A stretch of 64,000 nt of DNA from Brooklawnia propionicigenes (GTDB taxonomy: Bacteria > Actinomycetota > Actinomycetes > Propionibacteriales > Propionibacteriaceae). The stretch lies in NCBI RefSeq assembly GCF_030297015.1, contig NZ_AP028056.1, positions 2,118,939 through 2,182,938 on the forward strand, given 5' to 3'. Below are positions 26,616 through 36,682 of the stretch, piece after piece; position 1 is the stretch's first letter; the number at the start of each line of letters is the position of its first letter. Under the pieces are notes generated by a model that made no database searches, was not told the DNA's origin, and saw nothing but the letters and a program-made list of their open reading frames with translations. A program made the translations under genes and the position numbers.

Positions 26616-27244
26616 GTGAGCTGCTGCGGCTGTCCGAGGTGATGCAGCGATTGCGGGCCGAATGCCCGTGGGACGCCCAGCAGAGCCACCGCAGCCTGGT
26701 CAAACACCTGATCGAGGAGGCCGCCGAGGTCACCGAGGCGATCGAGGCCGATCCGGTCTCGGACGCCGACCTGTGCGAAGAACTCGGCGACCTGCTCATG
26801 CAGGTCTACTTTCACGCCGAGATCGCCCGCACCGAGCAGCGTTTCGACATCGAGGACGTGGCCCGCGGCATCTGCGACAAGCTCGTCGCCCGGCACCCGT
26901 GGGTTTTCGACGGCGCCGCCGATCCGGACGACATCGACGGCGTGTGGGAGCAGGCCAAGCAGGCCGAGAAGCAGCGGGCCAGTGCGCTGGAAGGCATCCC
27001 CGAGCCGCTGAACACGCTGGCCAAGGCGGGGAAGGTGGTCTCCCGCAGCCGAGCAGTGCATGTCGACGTCGCCATGGCCGACGAACCGATCACCGCCGAC
27101 GCGGTGGGACGCCAGATCCTGGCGCTGGTCCAACGCGCCCAGGCCAGCGGCGTGGACGCCGACCAGGCCACCCGCGACGCACTACGCGTCCTCGAATACC
27201 AGGTGCGTGACAGCGAGTTGCACGCGCGCGGGTCAGATTCGTGA
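26612..27244 (+). CDS. mazG: Nucleoside triphosphate pyrophosphohydrolase MazG
   Basis: A protein of 210 residues with a clear N-terminal MazG domain: LRAECPWDAQQSHRSLVKHLIEEAAEVTEAIE, with the metal-binding E-E-x-x-E, and LCEELGDLLMQVYFHAEIA with E-x-x-D. The second half is weaker (VWEQAKQAEKQRASALEGIP) as in actinobacterial MazG. It removes abnormal or excess NTPs. The TTG start at 26612 overlaps the stop of the lipoprotein gene, so it is likely coupled. Confidence 0.92.
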   Translation: MSELLRLSEVMQRLRAECPWDAQQSHRSLVKHLIEEAAEVTEAIEADPVSDADLCEELGDLLMQVYFHAEIARTEQRFDIEDVARGICDKLVARHPWVFDGAADPDDIDGVWEQAKQAEKQRASALEGIPEPLNTLAKAGKVVSRSRAVHVDVAMADEPITADAVGRQILALVQRAQASGVDADQATRDALRVLEYQVRDSELHARGSDS

Positions 27245-27301
27245 TGCAGCCGATACGCTAAGAACTGGACCAAAGAATCCAATCTGTGAACGAAAGGGTA
27301 G

Positions 27302-28597
<1,296 letters not shown>

Positions 28598-28634
28598 ACA
28601 CCGGTCGCGCTGAGTGACTGACAGCTGATCCACA

Positions 28635-28669
28635 GGGGCGGCCCCCGCGTTTCGCGTGGGGGCCGCTCC
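28635..28669 (+). terminator. Strong rho-independent-type hairpin after eno
   Basis: GCGGCCCCCGCG (28638-28649) pairs with CGCGTGGGGGCCGC (within 28655-28666) to give a 12-bp stem with loop TTTCG, extendable to about 15 bp with GGG/TCC. It lies 38 bases after the eno stop; the tail is CGTTTGTG. This should separate eno from ftsB. Confidence 0.8.
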
Positions 28670-28741
28670 GTTTGTGTCCGATGATGGAATAACTTTGGGA
28701 TTCGGCCGGCGCATGGCTGCAACTGCTGCGCTGGTCGGTGC

Positions 28742-28817
28742 GTCGGGCAGCAAACGGCGCGTCCGGCAGTAAACGTACGGCTTGAAATGTCCGGCATGGA
28801 ACGTTCGGCAGGAGAGG
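28742..28817. repeat. Four imperfect 15-bp direct repeats upstream of ftsB
   Basis: Copies close to GTCCGGCAGnAAACG start at 28742 (GTCGGGCAGCAAACG), 28761 (GTCCGGCAGTAAACG), 28789 (GTCCGGCATGGAACG) and 28803 (GTTCGGCAGGAGAGG). Spacings are 19, 28 and 14 bases. They lie between the eno terminator and the ftsB start, where its promoter should be, so they may be sites for a regulator. Confidence 0.55.
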
Positions 28818-28818
28818 G

Positions 28819-29505
28819 GTGTGGCGGGTGGAACCCGGCAGGGCTGATCGTCGGGCGGCGTCGCGTCCGAGTGGACGTGCTGGCACCGCCGATACCCCGA
28901 GCGTACGGACAGCCTCACGCCCGGTGCAGCGGGGCAACGGGTCGTCGTCCAAGACCCATGCAGCCTCGGATTCATCCGCAGCAGCGCCCGGACCCGAAAC
29001 CGAGAGCAGCGCCGCGCACGACCATTCCGTCAGCGGTGTCGTGCTGCGGCTGCGCAACGGACTTCGGGTCACCCAGCGGGCCATCATCTTGGTGCTGGTG
29101 CTGATCGTCCTGCTCATCAGCTACGCAACGACCTTGCGGGTCTACTTCAATCAGCAGCGTGAGACTGCCGAGGCCAAACAGCAGATCGCCGAGCATCAGC
29201 AGTCGATCGCCGATCTGACCGATGAGATCAAGCGCTGGCAAGATCCGGAGTACGTCAAGACCCAGGCCCGGGAGCGCCTCGGCTGGGTGCTGCCCGGAGA
29301 GATCGGCTTTCAGGTGGTCGGTCCCGACAACGAGCCGTATGCCGGCGGCAGCCGGATCGGGGCGGCGCAGCTGCCCGAGGGTGAGTACGCGAAGACCTGG
29401 TGGGATCGGATGTGGGGCAGTGTCGCCACCGCCGACGATCCGGAGCCGGTCGACAAGGGCGAGACGGGGCCAGTGGTGACCGCCGACGGAACCGAAGGGC
29501 CCTAG
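28819..29505 (+). CDS. ftsB: Septum formation initiator, FtsB/DivIC family
   Basis: A protein of 228 residues (GTG 28819). A disordered Ser/Ala-rich cytoplasmic part (about 1-80) precedes one membrane segment, AIILVLVLIVLLISYATTL (about 88-108). A coiled coil follows (QQRETAEAKQQIAEHQQSIADLTDEIKRW). Then comes the family motif DPEYVKTQARERLGWVLPGE, where DivIC proteins interact with FtsQ and FtsL. The C-terminus is acidic. Internal starts could shorten the N-terminus. The order eno-ftsB-DUF501-ppx is conserved in actinobacteria. Confidence 0.9.
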   Translation: MWRVEPGRADRRAASRPSGRAGTADTPSVRTASRPVQRGNGSSSKTHAASDSSAAAPGPETESSAAHDHSVSGVVLRLRNGLRVTQRAIILVLVLIVLLISYATTLRVYFNQQRETAEAKQQIAEHQQSIADLTDEIKRWQDPEYVKTQARERLGWVLPGEIGFQVVGPDNEPYAGGSRIGAAQLPEGEYAKTWWDRMWGSVATADDPEPVDKGETGPVVTADGTEGP

Positions 29506-29510
29506 CTCTC

Positions 29511-30047
29511 GTGGCCGCCTACCAGACCTTCACCGATGCGGACGCCGAGTTCGCCCAAGCGCAGCTCGGCCGCCCGATGCGCGGGGTCGCCGGAGTCGCC
29601 TACCGGTGCCCGGCCGGACACCCCGGTGTGCTGGCAACCTATCCAAGGCTGCCTGGCGGACCGCCGTTTCCGACGACCTACTACCTGATCTGCCCGAACG
29701 CGGTGCTGGCCGCGTCCAGGCTGGAGGCCTCGGGAATCATGACCGAGATGACGGCCCGGCTCAGCCGCGATGCCGAGTTGGCGGAGCGCTACCGGGCTGC
29801 ACATGAGGCGTACCTGGCCGACCGGGCCGTGCTGGCCCGGGAGATCGGCGACGAGGTGCCCGAGATCGCCGGGTTCAGCGCCGGCGGCATGCCGACCCGG
29901 GTGAAGTGCCTGCATGCGCTGGTCGCGCACGCCTTGGCTGCCGGACCCGGGGTGAATCCGATCGGGGACGAGGCGCTGGCGTTGATGGGCGACTTCTGCC
30001 CGGCTTCGGGTCGGACCGACGATGAGGGAGCGAGGAACGATGGCTGA
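29511..30047 (+). CDS. DUF501 domain-containing protein
   Basis: A protein of 178 residues from GTG 29511, five bases after the ftsB stop. Features of the family are RCPAGHPGVLATYPRLPGG, PFPTTYYLICPNAVLAASRLEASG and, near the end, PTRVKCLHALVAHALAAGPGVNPIGDEAL. The conserved Cys and His could bind metal. Its function is not established; it is nearly always beside ftsB and ppx in actinobacteria. It overlaps ppx by 8 bases. The longer reading from 29400 would run inside ftsB and is not preferred. Confidence 0.88.
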   Translation: MAAYQTFTDADAEFAQAQLGRPMRGVAGVAYRCPAGHPGVLATYPRLPGGPPFPTTYYLICPNAVLAASRLEASGIMTEMTARLSRDAELAERYRAAHEAYLADRAVLAREIGDEVPEIAGFSAGGMPTRVKCLHALVAHALAAGPGVNPIGDEALALMGDFCPASGRTDDEGARNDG

Positions 30048-30984
30048 GACAGTGGCCGCACTGGATTGCGGCACGAACACCTTGCGACTGCTGGTCGCGA
30101 CGACCGACGAGACCGGACGACTGGTCGAGTACGACCGGCAGTTGCGGTTCGCGGGGCTGGGTCAGGGCGTGGACGCCACCGGGCAGTTCGCGGACGAGGC
30201 GATGGAGCGCGGCTGGGCGATCGTCGACGAATACCTGCCGGTGATCAAGCGGCTCGGAGCCACCAGGGCTCGCTTCGTGGCGACATCGGCGGCCCGGGAC
30301 GCGTCCAATCGGCAGGTCTTCTTCGACGGCGTGCGAGAACGGCTGGGCATCGACCCGGAACTGATCAGCGGGCAGGAGGAGGCGCAGCTGTCGTTCAACG
30401 GGGCGATCTCGGGCGCCCGGCTGGACGGAGATCCGGTGCTGGTGATGGATTCGGGTGGCGGATCGACCGAGCTGGTGCACGGCACCGCAGCCGGCGAGAT
30501 CTCGCAGTCGGTCAGTCTGGACATCGGTTCGCGGCGCGTCCGGGAGCGGTATCTGCATTCCGACCCGCCCACCGCCGATCAGATCGCTCAGGCGCGTGCC
30601 GAGGTCAACCGGCTGCTGGACGGCTGCCCGGTGGAACTCGGGGACATCGCGACGTTCATCGGGGTGGCCGGGACCGTAACCACCATGGTGGCGCTGCATC
30701 TCGGCCTGAAGCAGTACGACCGGGATCGGGTGCACCGCTCGTCGATGACTGCGGCGCAGGTGGCCGAGCTTGCGGACAAGCTGCTCGCCATGACCGTGGA
30801 CGAGGTACTGGCGCTCGGGCCGGTGGCTCCGGAGCGGGCGAAGGTGTTGTGCGGTGGGGCGCTGGTGGTGACCGAGGTCGCCAAGCGGGTTCCCGCCGAT
30901 CTTCAGGCCAGCGAATCCGATATTCTCGATGGCGTCGTTTTGTCGATCATTCGCGATGGCCTGGGCTATCGGCTTCCCGGCTGA
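30040..30984 (+). CDS. ppx: Exopolyphosphatase / guanosine pentaphosphate phosphohydrolase
   Basis: A protein of 314 residues from ATG 30040 with GAGGAACG upstream. It has the ASKHA fold: phosphate-1 motif ALDCGTNTLRLLV, VATSAARDASNR, the Glu of ISGQEEAQLSFNGA and phosphate-2 motif MDSGGGSTELV. FIGVAGTVTTMVAL follows. It lacks the C-terminal HD-like domain of long Ppx, as does mycobacterial Ppx2. It degrades polyphosphate and possibly pppGpp. It ends 4 bases before a tRNA gene. Confidence 0.93.
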   Translation: MAETVAALDCGTNTLRLLVATTDETGRLVEYDRQLRFAGLGQGVDATGQFADEAMERGWAIVDEYLPVIKRLGATRARFVATSAARDASNRQVFFDGVRERLGIDPELISGQEEAQLSFNGAISGARLDGDPVLVMDSGGGSTELVHGTAAGEISQSVSLDIGSRRVRERYLHSDPPTADQIAQARAEVNRLLDGCPVELGDIATFIGVAGTVTTMVALHLGLKQYDRDRVHRSSMTAAQVAELADKLLAMTVDEVLALGPVAPERAKVLCGGALVVTEVAKRVPADLQASESDILDGVVLSIIRDGLGYRLPG

Positions 30985-30988
30985 ACGA

Positions 30989-31061
30989 GCCCTCGTAGCC
31001 CAACGGTAGAGGCAGGCGGCTTAAACCCGCTCCAGTATGGGTTCGAATCCCATCGGGGGCA
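30989..31061 (+). tRNA. tRNA with anticodon UAA (Leu) and short variable loop
   Basis: A complete 73-nt cloverleaf. Acceptor GCCCTCG (30989-30995) pairs with CGGGGGC (31054-31060), discriminator A31061. The anticodon stem is GGCGG/CCGCT, loop CTTAAAC, anticodon TAA at 31022-31024. The T arm is ATGGG-TTCGAAT-CCCAT. The variable loop is only CCAGT, five bases, whereas bacterial tRNA-Leu normally has a long variable arm. The D arm has GCC/GGC. It would read UUA codons, rare in this genome. No CCA is encoded. Confidence 0.88.
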
Positions 31062-31210
31062 CGCGCAAGGCTCGAAGCTCAGCCCGATGAATCAGGGGCT
31101 GGAGTTCGGGCCGATCTGGTGCACGGTTGCGGCCGATGCGCCGGAGGGTTGACGCGGGCGCGGTCCCCGGCCGTGGATGCCAACCTTCGACTGATCCTTC
31201 CGCGATGGGG

Positions 31211-31843
31211 CTAGCGGGGTTGCAGGGCAAGACGACCGGCGAATCCGATAATGACGACTCCTGCAACGCGATCGATGATCCTCGTCGCGCGCGGCCGGGA
31301 AAGCCATCGCTTCGCGGCGTAGGCTCCCGTGATGATGAGGGTGAACCAGGCCAACGTGAGGAGGACGTGTACGCCCGCAAGCAATAAACCCATGCCTAGT
31401 GGAGAGTTGCCTGCGGGAATGAACTGCGGCATCGTGGCTATGTAGAACACGCCGATCTTGGGGTTGAGAATGTTTGTTCCCGCTCCCGTGACGAATGCTT
31501 GCCACAGGCTTTCCCGCCTTGGTGCGTGGGCCGCGTCCTGTGTCTGTTCCTCGTGGCTCCGGAAGCTACGGACGATCATGGCTGAGCCCAAGTAGACCAT
31601 GTAGGCGATGCCCGCGTAGCTGATCATCCGGTAGGCCAGTTCGGACGCGGCCAGCAGCGCTGCGGCTCCGACCGCCGCAGCTACTCCCCAGACCAAAAGA
31701 CCAGCACATACACCCGCGGCCGTTACCGCGGCTTGATCGCGGCCTCGGGCGATCGCTGTGCGCAGTACAAGCGTTGTATCGAGACCGGGAATGATCGTCA
31801 GAACCGCGGCAACCAGTGCGAAACCTGTGACCGCATGAAGCAT
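31211..31843 (-). CDS. LysE/RhtB family amino-acid exporter
   Basis: A 210-residue membrane protein with about six segments. The N-terminal signature is LTIIPGLDTTLVLRTAIARGRDQAAVTAAGVCAGLLVWG, shown here in blocks, the LysE-family pattern with P-G-(P/L)-D/N. The central stretch SLWQAFVTGAGTNILNPKIGVFY with the N-P-K motif confirms it. Members export amino acids or their derivatives. ATG 31843 is chosen because it begins the first membrane segment; GGAGGG lies upstream. It is convergent to the tRNA and has no evident partner. Confidence 0.9.
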   Translation of the reverse strand: MLHAVTGFALVAAVLTIIPGLDTTLVLRTAIARGRDQAAVTAAGVCAGLLVWGVAAAVGAAALLAASELAYRMISYAGIAYMVYLGSAMIVRSFRSHEEQTQDAAHAPRRESLWQAFVTGAGTNILNPKIGVFYIATMPQFIPAGNSPLGMGLLLAGVHVLLTLAWFTLIITGAYAAKRWLSRPRATRIIDRVAGVVIIGFAGRLALQPR

Positions 31844-32295
31844 CGTCAAAGCTCTACCCTCCGGTAGGTTCACTCGGGTCCGACATAGGTTCGTTCCACG
31901 AGCAGATTCGAGATGGTCGTAACACGTACCGAATCTGTCAGCGTTTGTGAGCATGTGTGGGTGAACCCGGCCCCCGCTGCGCGAGGAGCACGCACCCGGC
32001 ATCGAACAGGCGTTCCTGCCATGCACACGTCCGTGTCAGTATCCGTAGACTGCGTCAGGTCTGCATGGCTACCGACCAGCGTCGCCAGGGAACAACCTTC
32101 GAATCGCATCGATCACAAGGCTCACGCTCCCCGACTTTACCGTTCATCGAGGCAATGTGATCAAGAAGGCGGCTAGGCCCGTCTTACACGGCCGGTAGGA
32201 GACGGCGGCGACCCGTGGCTGGCCAATTCGTCGGCTGCTGGGTCCGCCGGTCGCGACTACCTCGCGGTGTTGTCGCCCGACGGTCAAGTCCAGTG
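31844..32295. other. 452-bp stretch without a recognisable gene
   Basis: It lies between the LysE gene and the IS256-type element. I see no supported gene. A 79-codon minus-strand frame (31870-32109) and a 31-codon plus frame from 32065 have no recognisable features. TCGAACAGGCGTTCCT at 32002-32017 resembles a damaged actinobacterial SOS box. The region may be debris next to the insertion. Confidence 0.4.
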
Positions 32296-33668
32296 GAGTG
32301 GTGTAGCGGTTCCTTCGTCTAGGCGGTGAGGGCGAGGGGTTCGGTCACCTCCTCAACGGCGTTGGTGATGGTGCTGAGTCGGCATCGTGCGAGGACGTCG
32401 AGGCCGAGGTAGCGGCGCCCTTCTGCCCACTCATCGGTCTGCTCGGCCAAGACAGCGCCGACGAGGCGGATGATCGCTTCCCGGTTGGGGAAGATCCCGA
32501 CCGCGTCGGTGCGGCGGCGGATCTCACGGTTCAGGCGTTCGGCGGGGTTGTTCGACCAGATCTGGGTCCACACGTCCTTGGGGAAGCCGGTGAACGCGAG
32601 CACGTCTGCCCGGGCGGCTTCGAGGTGCTCTGCAACCTCGGGTAGCTTCTCGGCGGTGTAGTCGAGCAGACGGTCGAACTGCGCCTGGACCGACTTTTTG
32701 TCGGGTTGGTCATAGACCGAATGGAGCATCGCTTTGACCGCGGGCCACATGCTCTTCGGGGTCACGGACATCAGGTTCGCGGCGTAGTGGGTTCGGCAGC
32801 GCTGCCAGGACGCGCCAGGCAGGTTCGCCGCGATCGCCTCCACCAGCCCGGCGTGGGCATCGCTGGTGACCAGTCGGACCCCCGCAAGGCCGCGGGCCAC
32901 CAGATCGGCGAAGAACGTGTTCCACGCCGGTTTGGTCTCGGAGGTGACGACCTGCAGGCCCAGGACCTCGCGGTGTCCGTCGCCGTTGACGCCGGTGGCG
33001 ACGAGGACCACGGCGTTGATCACGCGTCCGCCTTCGCGGACCTTCATCGTCAACGCGTCAGCTGCAACAAACGTGAACGGCCCGGCCTCGCCCAGGGGGC
33101 GGTGCCGGAACTGCGCTACGTGTTCGTCGAGGTCGGCGGCCATGCGTGAGACCTGTGACTTCGACAGGCCGTCGATGCCCAGGGTCTTGACGAGTTTGTC
33201 CATCCGACGAGTACTGACGCCGGCGAGGTAGCAGTCAGCGATCACCGTGATCAGGGCCGCTTCGGCTCGTTTGCGGCGCTCCAGCAGCCACTCGGGAAAG
33301 TAGCTGCCGGAGCGCAGCTTCGGGACGGCCACGTCGATGGTGCCGACGCGGGTGTCCAGCGGGCGGTGGCGGTAGCCGTTGCGCTGCGCGACCCGCTCGG
33401 TTGAGGGCTGTCCCCATTCGGCGCCGCACACGGCGTCGGCATCGGCCGAGAGGAGGGCGTTGATCATGTTCTGCAGCAGCTGGCGCATCATGTCCGGAGA
33501 GGCTTCGGTCAGCAGGTTGCCCAGCACGCGGGCGGGGTCGACAATGTGAGGAGCGGTCATCGTGGTTGATTTCCTTTGAGAGAGCTTTGGTAGGTGAACT
33601 CGAAGGATCCCACGGTGACCGCCCTGCCGTCATCGACGGCCACGGCCACTGTGGGGGCTACACCACTC
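32296..33668 (-). mobile_element. IS256-family insertion sequence
   Basis: One transposase gene is flanked by inverted ends: GAGTGGTGTAGC at 32296-32307 and GCTACACCACTC at 33657-33668, 12 perfect bases. Outside these bases no matching 8-9 bp target duplication is visible, so the exact ends may differ by a few bases or the flanks have changed. The element is about 1.37 kb, a normal size. It does not interrupt any gene I can recognise. Confidence 0.8.
32319..33560 (-). CDS. IS256 family transposase (mutator type)
   Basis: A full-length protein of 413 residues. It has the N-terminal region with QRNGYRHRPLDTRVGTIDV, then STRRMDKLVKTLGI, and the DDE catalytic core. Candidate acidic residues are in FVAADALTMKV, LVTSDAHAGLVEAI and the late Glu of NNPAERLNREIRRRTDAVGIFPNR. 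Length and motifs suggest an intact, possibly active enzyme. It catalyses copy-out movement through a circular intermediate in family members studied. The start ATG 33560 lies about 100 bases inside the right end. Confidence 0.95.
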   Translation of the reverse strand: MTAPHIVDPARVLGNLLTEASPDMMRQLLQNMINALLSADADAVCGAEWGQPSTERVAQRNGYRHRPLDTRVGTIDVAVPKLRSGSYFPEWLLERRKRAEAALITVIADCYLAGVSTRRMDKLVKTLGIDGLSKSQVSRMAADLDEHVAQFRHRPLGEAGPFTFVAADALTMKVREGGRVINAVVLVATGVNGDGHREVLGLQVVTSETKPAWNTFFADLVARGLAGVRLVTSDAHAGLVEAIAANLPGASWQRCRTHYAANLMSVTPKSMWPAVKAMLHSVYDQPDKKSVQAQFDRLLDYTAEKLPEVAEHLEAARADVLAFTGFPKDVWTQIWSNNPAERLNREIRRRTDAVGIFPNREAIIRLVGAVLAEQTDEWAEGRRYLGLDVLARCRLSTITNAVEEVTEPLALTA

Positions 33669-34118
33669 TAGGGGGCTCTACTCGCCCGACAGGCCAACAG
33701 TGACCGTGCCGTTCGGGACGGGTACGCTGCGTGGTTTTGGCGCTCGTGGCATCAAGAGCCCGATCCCGTTGCTTCGCATTCCTCCACTATCTGCGCATGC
33801 GCAGAGTTCCTCGCTGGCCATTGCTCTCCGGAATGGGAGCGCCTTGTTCGTTCTCTTGGTCCTATCAATGACAAACTGGCGTAAGGCAGATAGTCGGGCC
33901 TGTTGCTTTTGATGTGTGGGCGCCGACCTAGGGTTTCGTGATCGGTTGGACGACACTGGGCGTCGCTCTGACACTGCTTGTCGCGGTGGTGACCGCAGGC
34001 GATGCCTCAACCGTCGAGACGTGAGTCATCTGCCGCGGTGCGTCACATGGTCGACTCAGCGTCAGTGAGCGGTTCAGAGTTGATCGCTCACTGTGCGAGA
34101 CGGTGCAGACTGCCCGGT
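33669..34118. other. 450-bp stretch without a recognisable gene
   Basis: It lies between the IS256 element and the end of galT. The frames here (33700-33912 plus, 33678-34010 minus) show no motif, ribosome binding site or coding bias I can support. AT content is higher than in neighbouring genes around 33760-33920. Nothing further seen. Confidence 0.4.
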
Positions 34119-35627
34119 TCAGCCGACGGCGGCCACGAACCGCAGGAATGCAGCACGTCCCTGGTGATCGCATCGGTAGACCCCCGCTTGGTCCAAGACC
34201 TTGGCAAACACCTGACCTACCTCGCGCTCGATCACAGATGTTGCGTTGGTCTCAGTGATCTCGTCAGCAAAGCCGCTGGCCCAAGCGGCATGCGGCGCAG
34301 TCAGTTCGTCCGCGCTCAGATCCCGATGCGCGACCAGGACCTCGGCGACGGCGGCCAGTTCGTCCTTCAAACGCGCCGGCAATACCGCAAGCCCCATCAC
34401 CTCGATCAGTCCGATGTTCTCCTTCTTGATGTGATGCAGTTCGGCGTGCGGATGGTAGACGCCGAGTGGATGCTCATCGGTGGTGATGTTGTTTCGCAGC
34501 ACCAGATCAAGTTCGAATGCGTCGCCGCGGCGCCGGGCTACGGGGGTGATGGTGTTGTGCGGCTGCCCATCGGTCTCGGCGAAGATGAAGGCATCCGAAT
34601 CGGTATAGCCGCGCCAGGCGATCAAGATCTTGTCGGCGAGCGACACCAGCCGGTCCGGGTCGGTTCCGGTCAGCCGTAGCACCGACATGGGCCAATGGAC
34701 GATGCCCGCGCGAATGTCGTCGAAGCCGTTGAACGACACGGTCTGCTCGACCTGCGCTCGTGCCATGGCGAACTCAAAACGGCCGCCCTGGAAATGATCG
34801 TGAGCGAGGATGGAGCCGCCGACGATGGGAAGATCGGCGTTCGACCCCACGAAGTAGTGCGGAAACTGGCCGATGAAGTCGAGGAGCTTGCCGAAGCAGG
34901 CGCGATCGATCTGCATGGGAGTGTGGCGCGCGTTGAGGACGATGCAGTGCTCGGGATAGTAGACGTACGGGGAATACTGCAAGAACCAAGGGCTGTCATT
35001 GATGGTCACCGGCACCAGCCGGTGGTTTTGTCTCGCCGGATGGTTGACCCGTCCCGCGTAGCCCTCGTTCTCCACGCACAGCAAGCACTGCGGGTAGGCC
35101 GATGCCGGCAGGTTACGAGCAGCAGCGATGGCTCGCGGGTCCTTTTCGGGCTTCGCCAGATTGATGGTGATGTCCAAGGCACCGTACGGGGTCTGGGATT
35201 GCCAACGGACGTCCTTATCCATCCGGTTGCGTCTGATGTAGTTCGTGTCCTGACTGAAGCGGTAGAACCAGTCGGTGGCCGCGATCGGGGACTGTGCGCG
35301 CAAGCGTTCAAACCGCGCCCTGACCTCGCGCGGCGGCGGAGTCAGCCTGCCCATCAATGCCGTGTCAAAAAGATCCCGGGCGACGTTCGAGTCACCGTCG
35401 ACCAGACCGCGGAGGGCGGCATCGTCGACGAGGTCACTCAAGATCACGGCCAATTCCTCGTCGGCATCATCGCTGGACGAAGCCACATACGAGTTCAGGC
35501 GCAATACCTCAAGAATTGCGTTCGTGGCCCATGTCGTGTCATCGGATGCGATCAGCCCCACGTGCTGGGCATAGTCCACCAGCCGGGTCACCTGGCGATT
35601 GACCTGCCCAGCATGTTCAGATGTCAT
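34119..35627 (-). CDS. galT: Galactose-1-phosphate uridylyltransferase, class II (GalT2 type)
   Basis: A protein of 502 residues, the length of the firmicute/bifidobacterial GalT2 family rather than the 350-residue HIT-type GalT. Family stretches are SQDTNYIRRNRMDKDVRWQ, QCLLCVENEGYAGR, NHRLVPVTINDSPWFLQYSPY and the active-site block GGSILAHDHFQGGRFEF. It exchanges UMP between UDP-glucose and galactose-1-phosphate in the Leloir pathway. It is last in the galK-galE-galT operon, 13 bases after galE, with a weak ribosome binding site. Confidence 0.95.
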   Translation of the reverse strand: MTSEHAGQVNRQVTRLVDYAQHVGLIASDDTTWATNAILEVLRLNSYVASSSDDADEELAVILSDLVDDAALRGLVDGDSNVARDLFDTALMGRLTPPPREVRARFERLRAQSPIAATDWFYRFSQDTNYIRRNRMDKDVRWQSQTPYGALDITINLAKPEKDPRAIAAARNLPASAYPQCLLCVENEGYAGRVNHPARQNHRLVPVTINDSPWFLQYSPYVYYPEHCIVLNARHTPMQIDRACFGKLLDFIGQFPHYFVGSNADLPIVGGSILAHDHFQGGRFEFAMARAQVEQTVSFNGFDDIRAGIVHWPMSVLRLTGTDPDRLVSLADKILIAWRGYTDSDAFIFAETDGQPHNTITPVARRRGDAFELDLVLRNNITTDEHPLGVYHPHAELHHIKKENIGLIEVMGLAVLPARLKDELAAVAEVLVAHRDLSADELTAPHAAWASGFADEITETNATSVIEREVGQVFAKVLDQAGVYRCDHQGRAAFLRFVAAVG

Positions 35628-35640
35628 CTGAGTGTGCCTG

Positions 35641-36630
35641 TCAGTTCCGGTATCCGTGCGGATGAGCCTGGTGCCACACCCAGGCGGACGAGACGATCGC
35701 CTCGACCGACTCCTGCTGAGGCGACCACCCGAGGGCTTGCCTGATCTTGGCGGAGCTCGCGACCAGTTGGGCGGGGTCGCCCGGCCTGCGGGGGGCTATC
35801 TCCACCGGAATCGGGTGACCGGTAACCTTACGGGCCACCTCGATCACCTCTTTGACCGAGAACCCATTACCGCTGCCCAGGTTGAACACGTCACTGGACC
35901 CACCAGCGAGAAGATGGTCGACGGCAAGGATATGGGCCGCAGCCAGATCGGTGACATGTACGTAATCCCGGATGCAGGTGCCATCGGGTGTGGGGTAGTC
36001 GTCTCCGAACACCGAGATTGCATCGCGCTGGCCCAAAGCCACCTGCAGGACGATCGGCACCAGGTGGCTCTCGCTCGCGTGCGCCTCGCCGATCTCCCCG
36101 GACGGATGGGCACCGGCGGCGTTGAAGTAGCGAAGCGCTACCGAGCGCAAATCATGGGCCCGCCCGGCCCAGCCCATGAGCTTCTCCATCGCCAGCTTGG
36201 TCTCGCCATAGCAACTCGTGGGAAGCGTCCGGTCGCCCTCCATGATCGGGACACGTTCCGGCTCTCCGTAGGTGGCGGCCGTGGACGAGAACACGATCGC
36301 GTTCACTTGCGCGGCCACCATTGCCTGGAGGAGCACGATGGTTCCTGTCAGATTGTTGTCGTAGTAGGCGAGTGGGCGCACCATGGACTCGCCGACCTGC
36401 GAGAATGCCGCGAAGTGGATCACGGCCTCAATCTGTTCAGCCTCGAACACCCGATCAAGAGCCTGCCTGTCGCGGATGTCCACTTCGTAGAACCGGGCCG
36501 CGGGATGAACGGCCTCGCGGAATCCGGTCTGCAGGTTGTCGACGACCACGGTATCGCGACCGGACTCGACAAGCGCGCGGACGGTGTGCGACCCGATATA
36601 GCCGGCACCGCCCAGAACCAATATCGCCAT
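35641..36630 (-). CDS. galE: UDP-glucose 4-epimerase
   Basis: A protein of 329 residues with the extended-SDR fold. NAD motif VLGGAGYIGSHTV (residues 4-16), the catalytic Ser in VFSSTAATYGEP and Tyr-x3-Lys in YGETKLAMEKL (about 146-150), then RYFNAAGAHPSGEIGE. It interconverts UDP-galactose and UDP-glucose. Start ATG 36630 has AAGGAGAAGAGGAC upstream. It is the middle gene of the operon. Confidence 0.96.
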   Translation of the reverse strand: MAILVLGGAGYIGSHTVRALVESGRDTVVVDNLQTGFREAVHPAARFYEVDIRDRQALDRVFEAEQIEAVIHFAAFSQVGESMVRPLAYYDNNLTGTIVLLQAMVAAQVNAIVFSSTAATYGEPERVPIMEGDRTLPTSCYGETKLAMEKLMGWAGRAHDLRSVALRYFNAAGAHPSGEIGEAHASESHLVPIVLQVALGQRDAISVFGDDYPTPDGTCIRDYVHVTDLAAAHILAVDHLLAGGSSDVFNLGSGNGFSVKEVIEVARKVTGHPIPVEIAPRRPGDPAQLVASSAKIRQALGWSPQQESVEAIVSSAWVWHQAHPHGYRN

Positions 36631-36682
36631 ATGTCCTCTTCTCCTTCTGATCGACGCCGAGCAGCGTCCCTGATCTATTTGG

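Noticed and set aside
32002-32017. SOS-box-like TCGAACAGGCGTTCCT
   Set aside because: The right half lacks the final GA and no SOS gene is next to it; probably chance.
31870-32109. 79-codon minus-strand frame upstream of the LysE gene
   Set aside because: No recognisable motif, hydrophobic segment or ribosome binding site.
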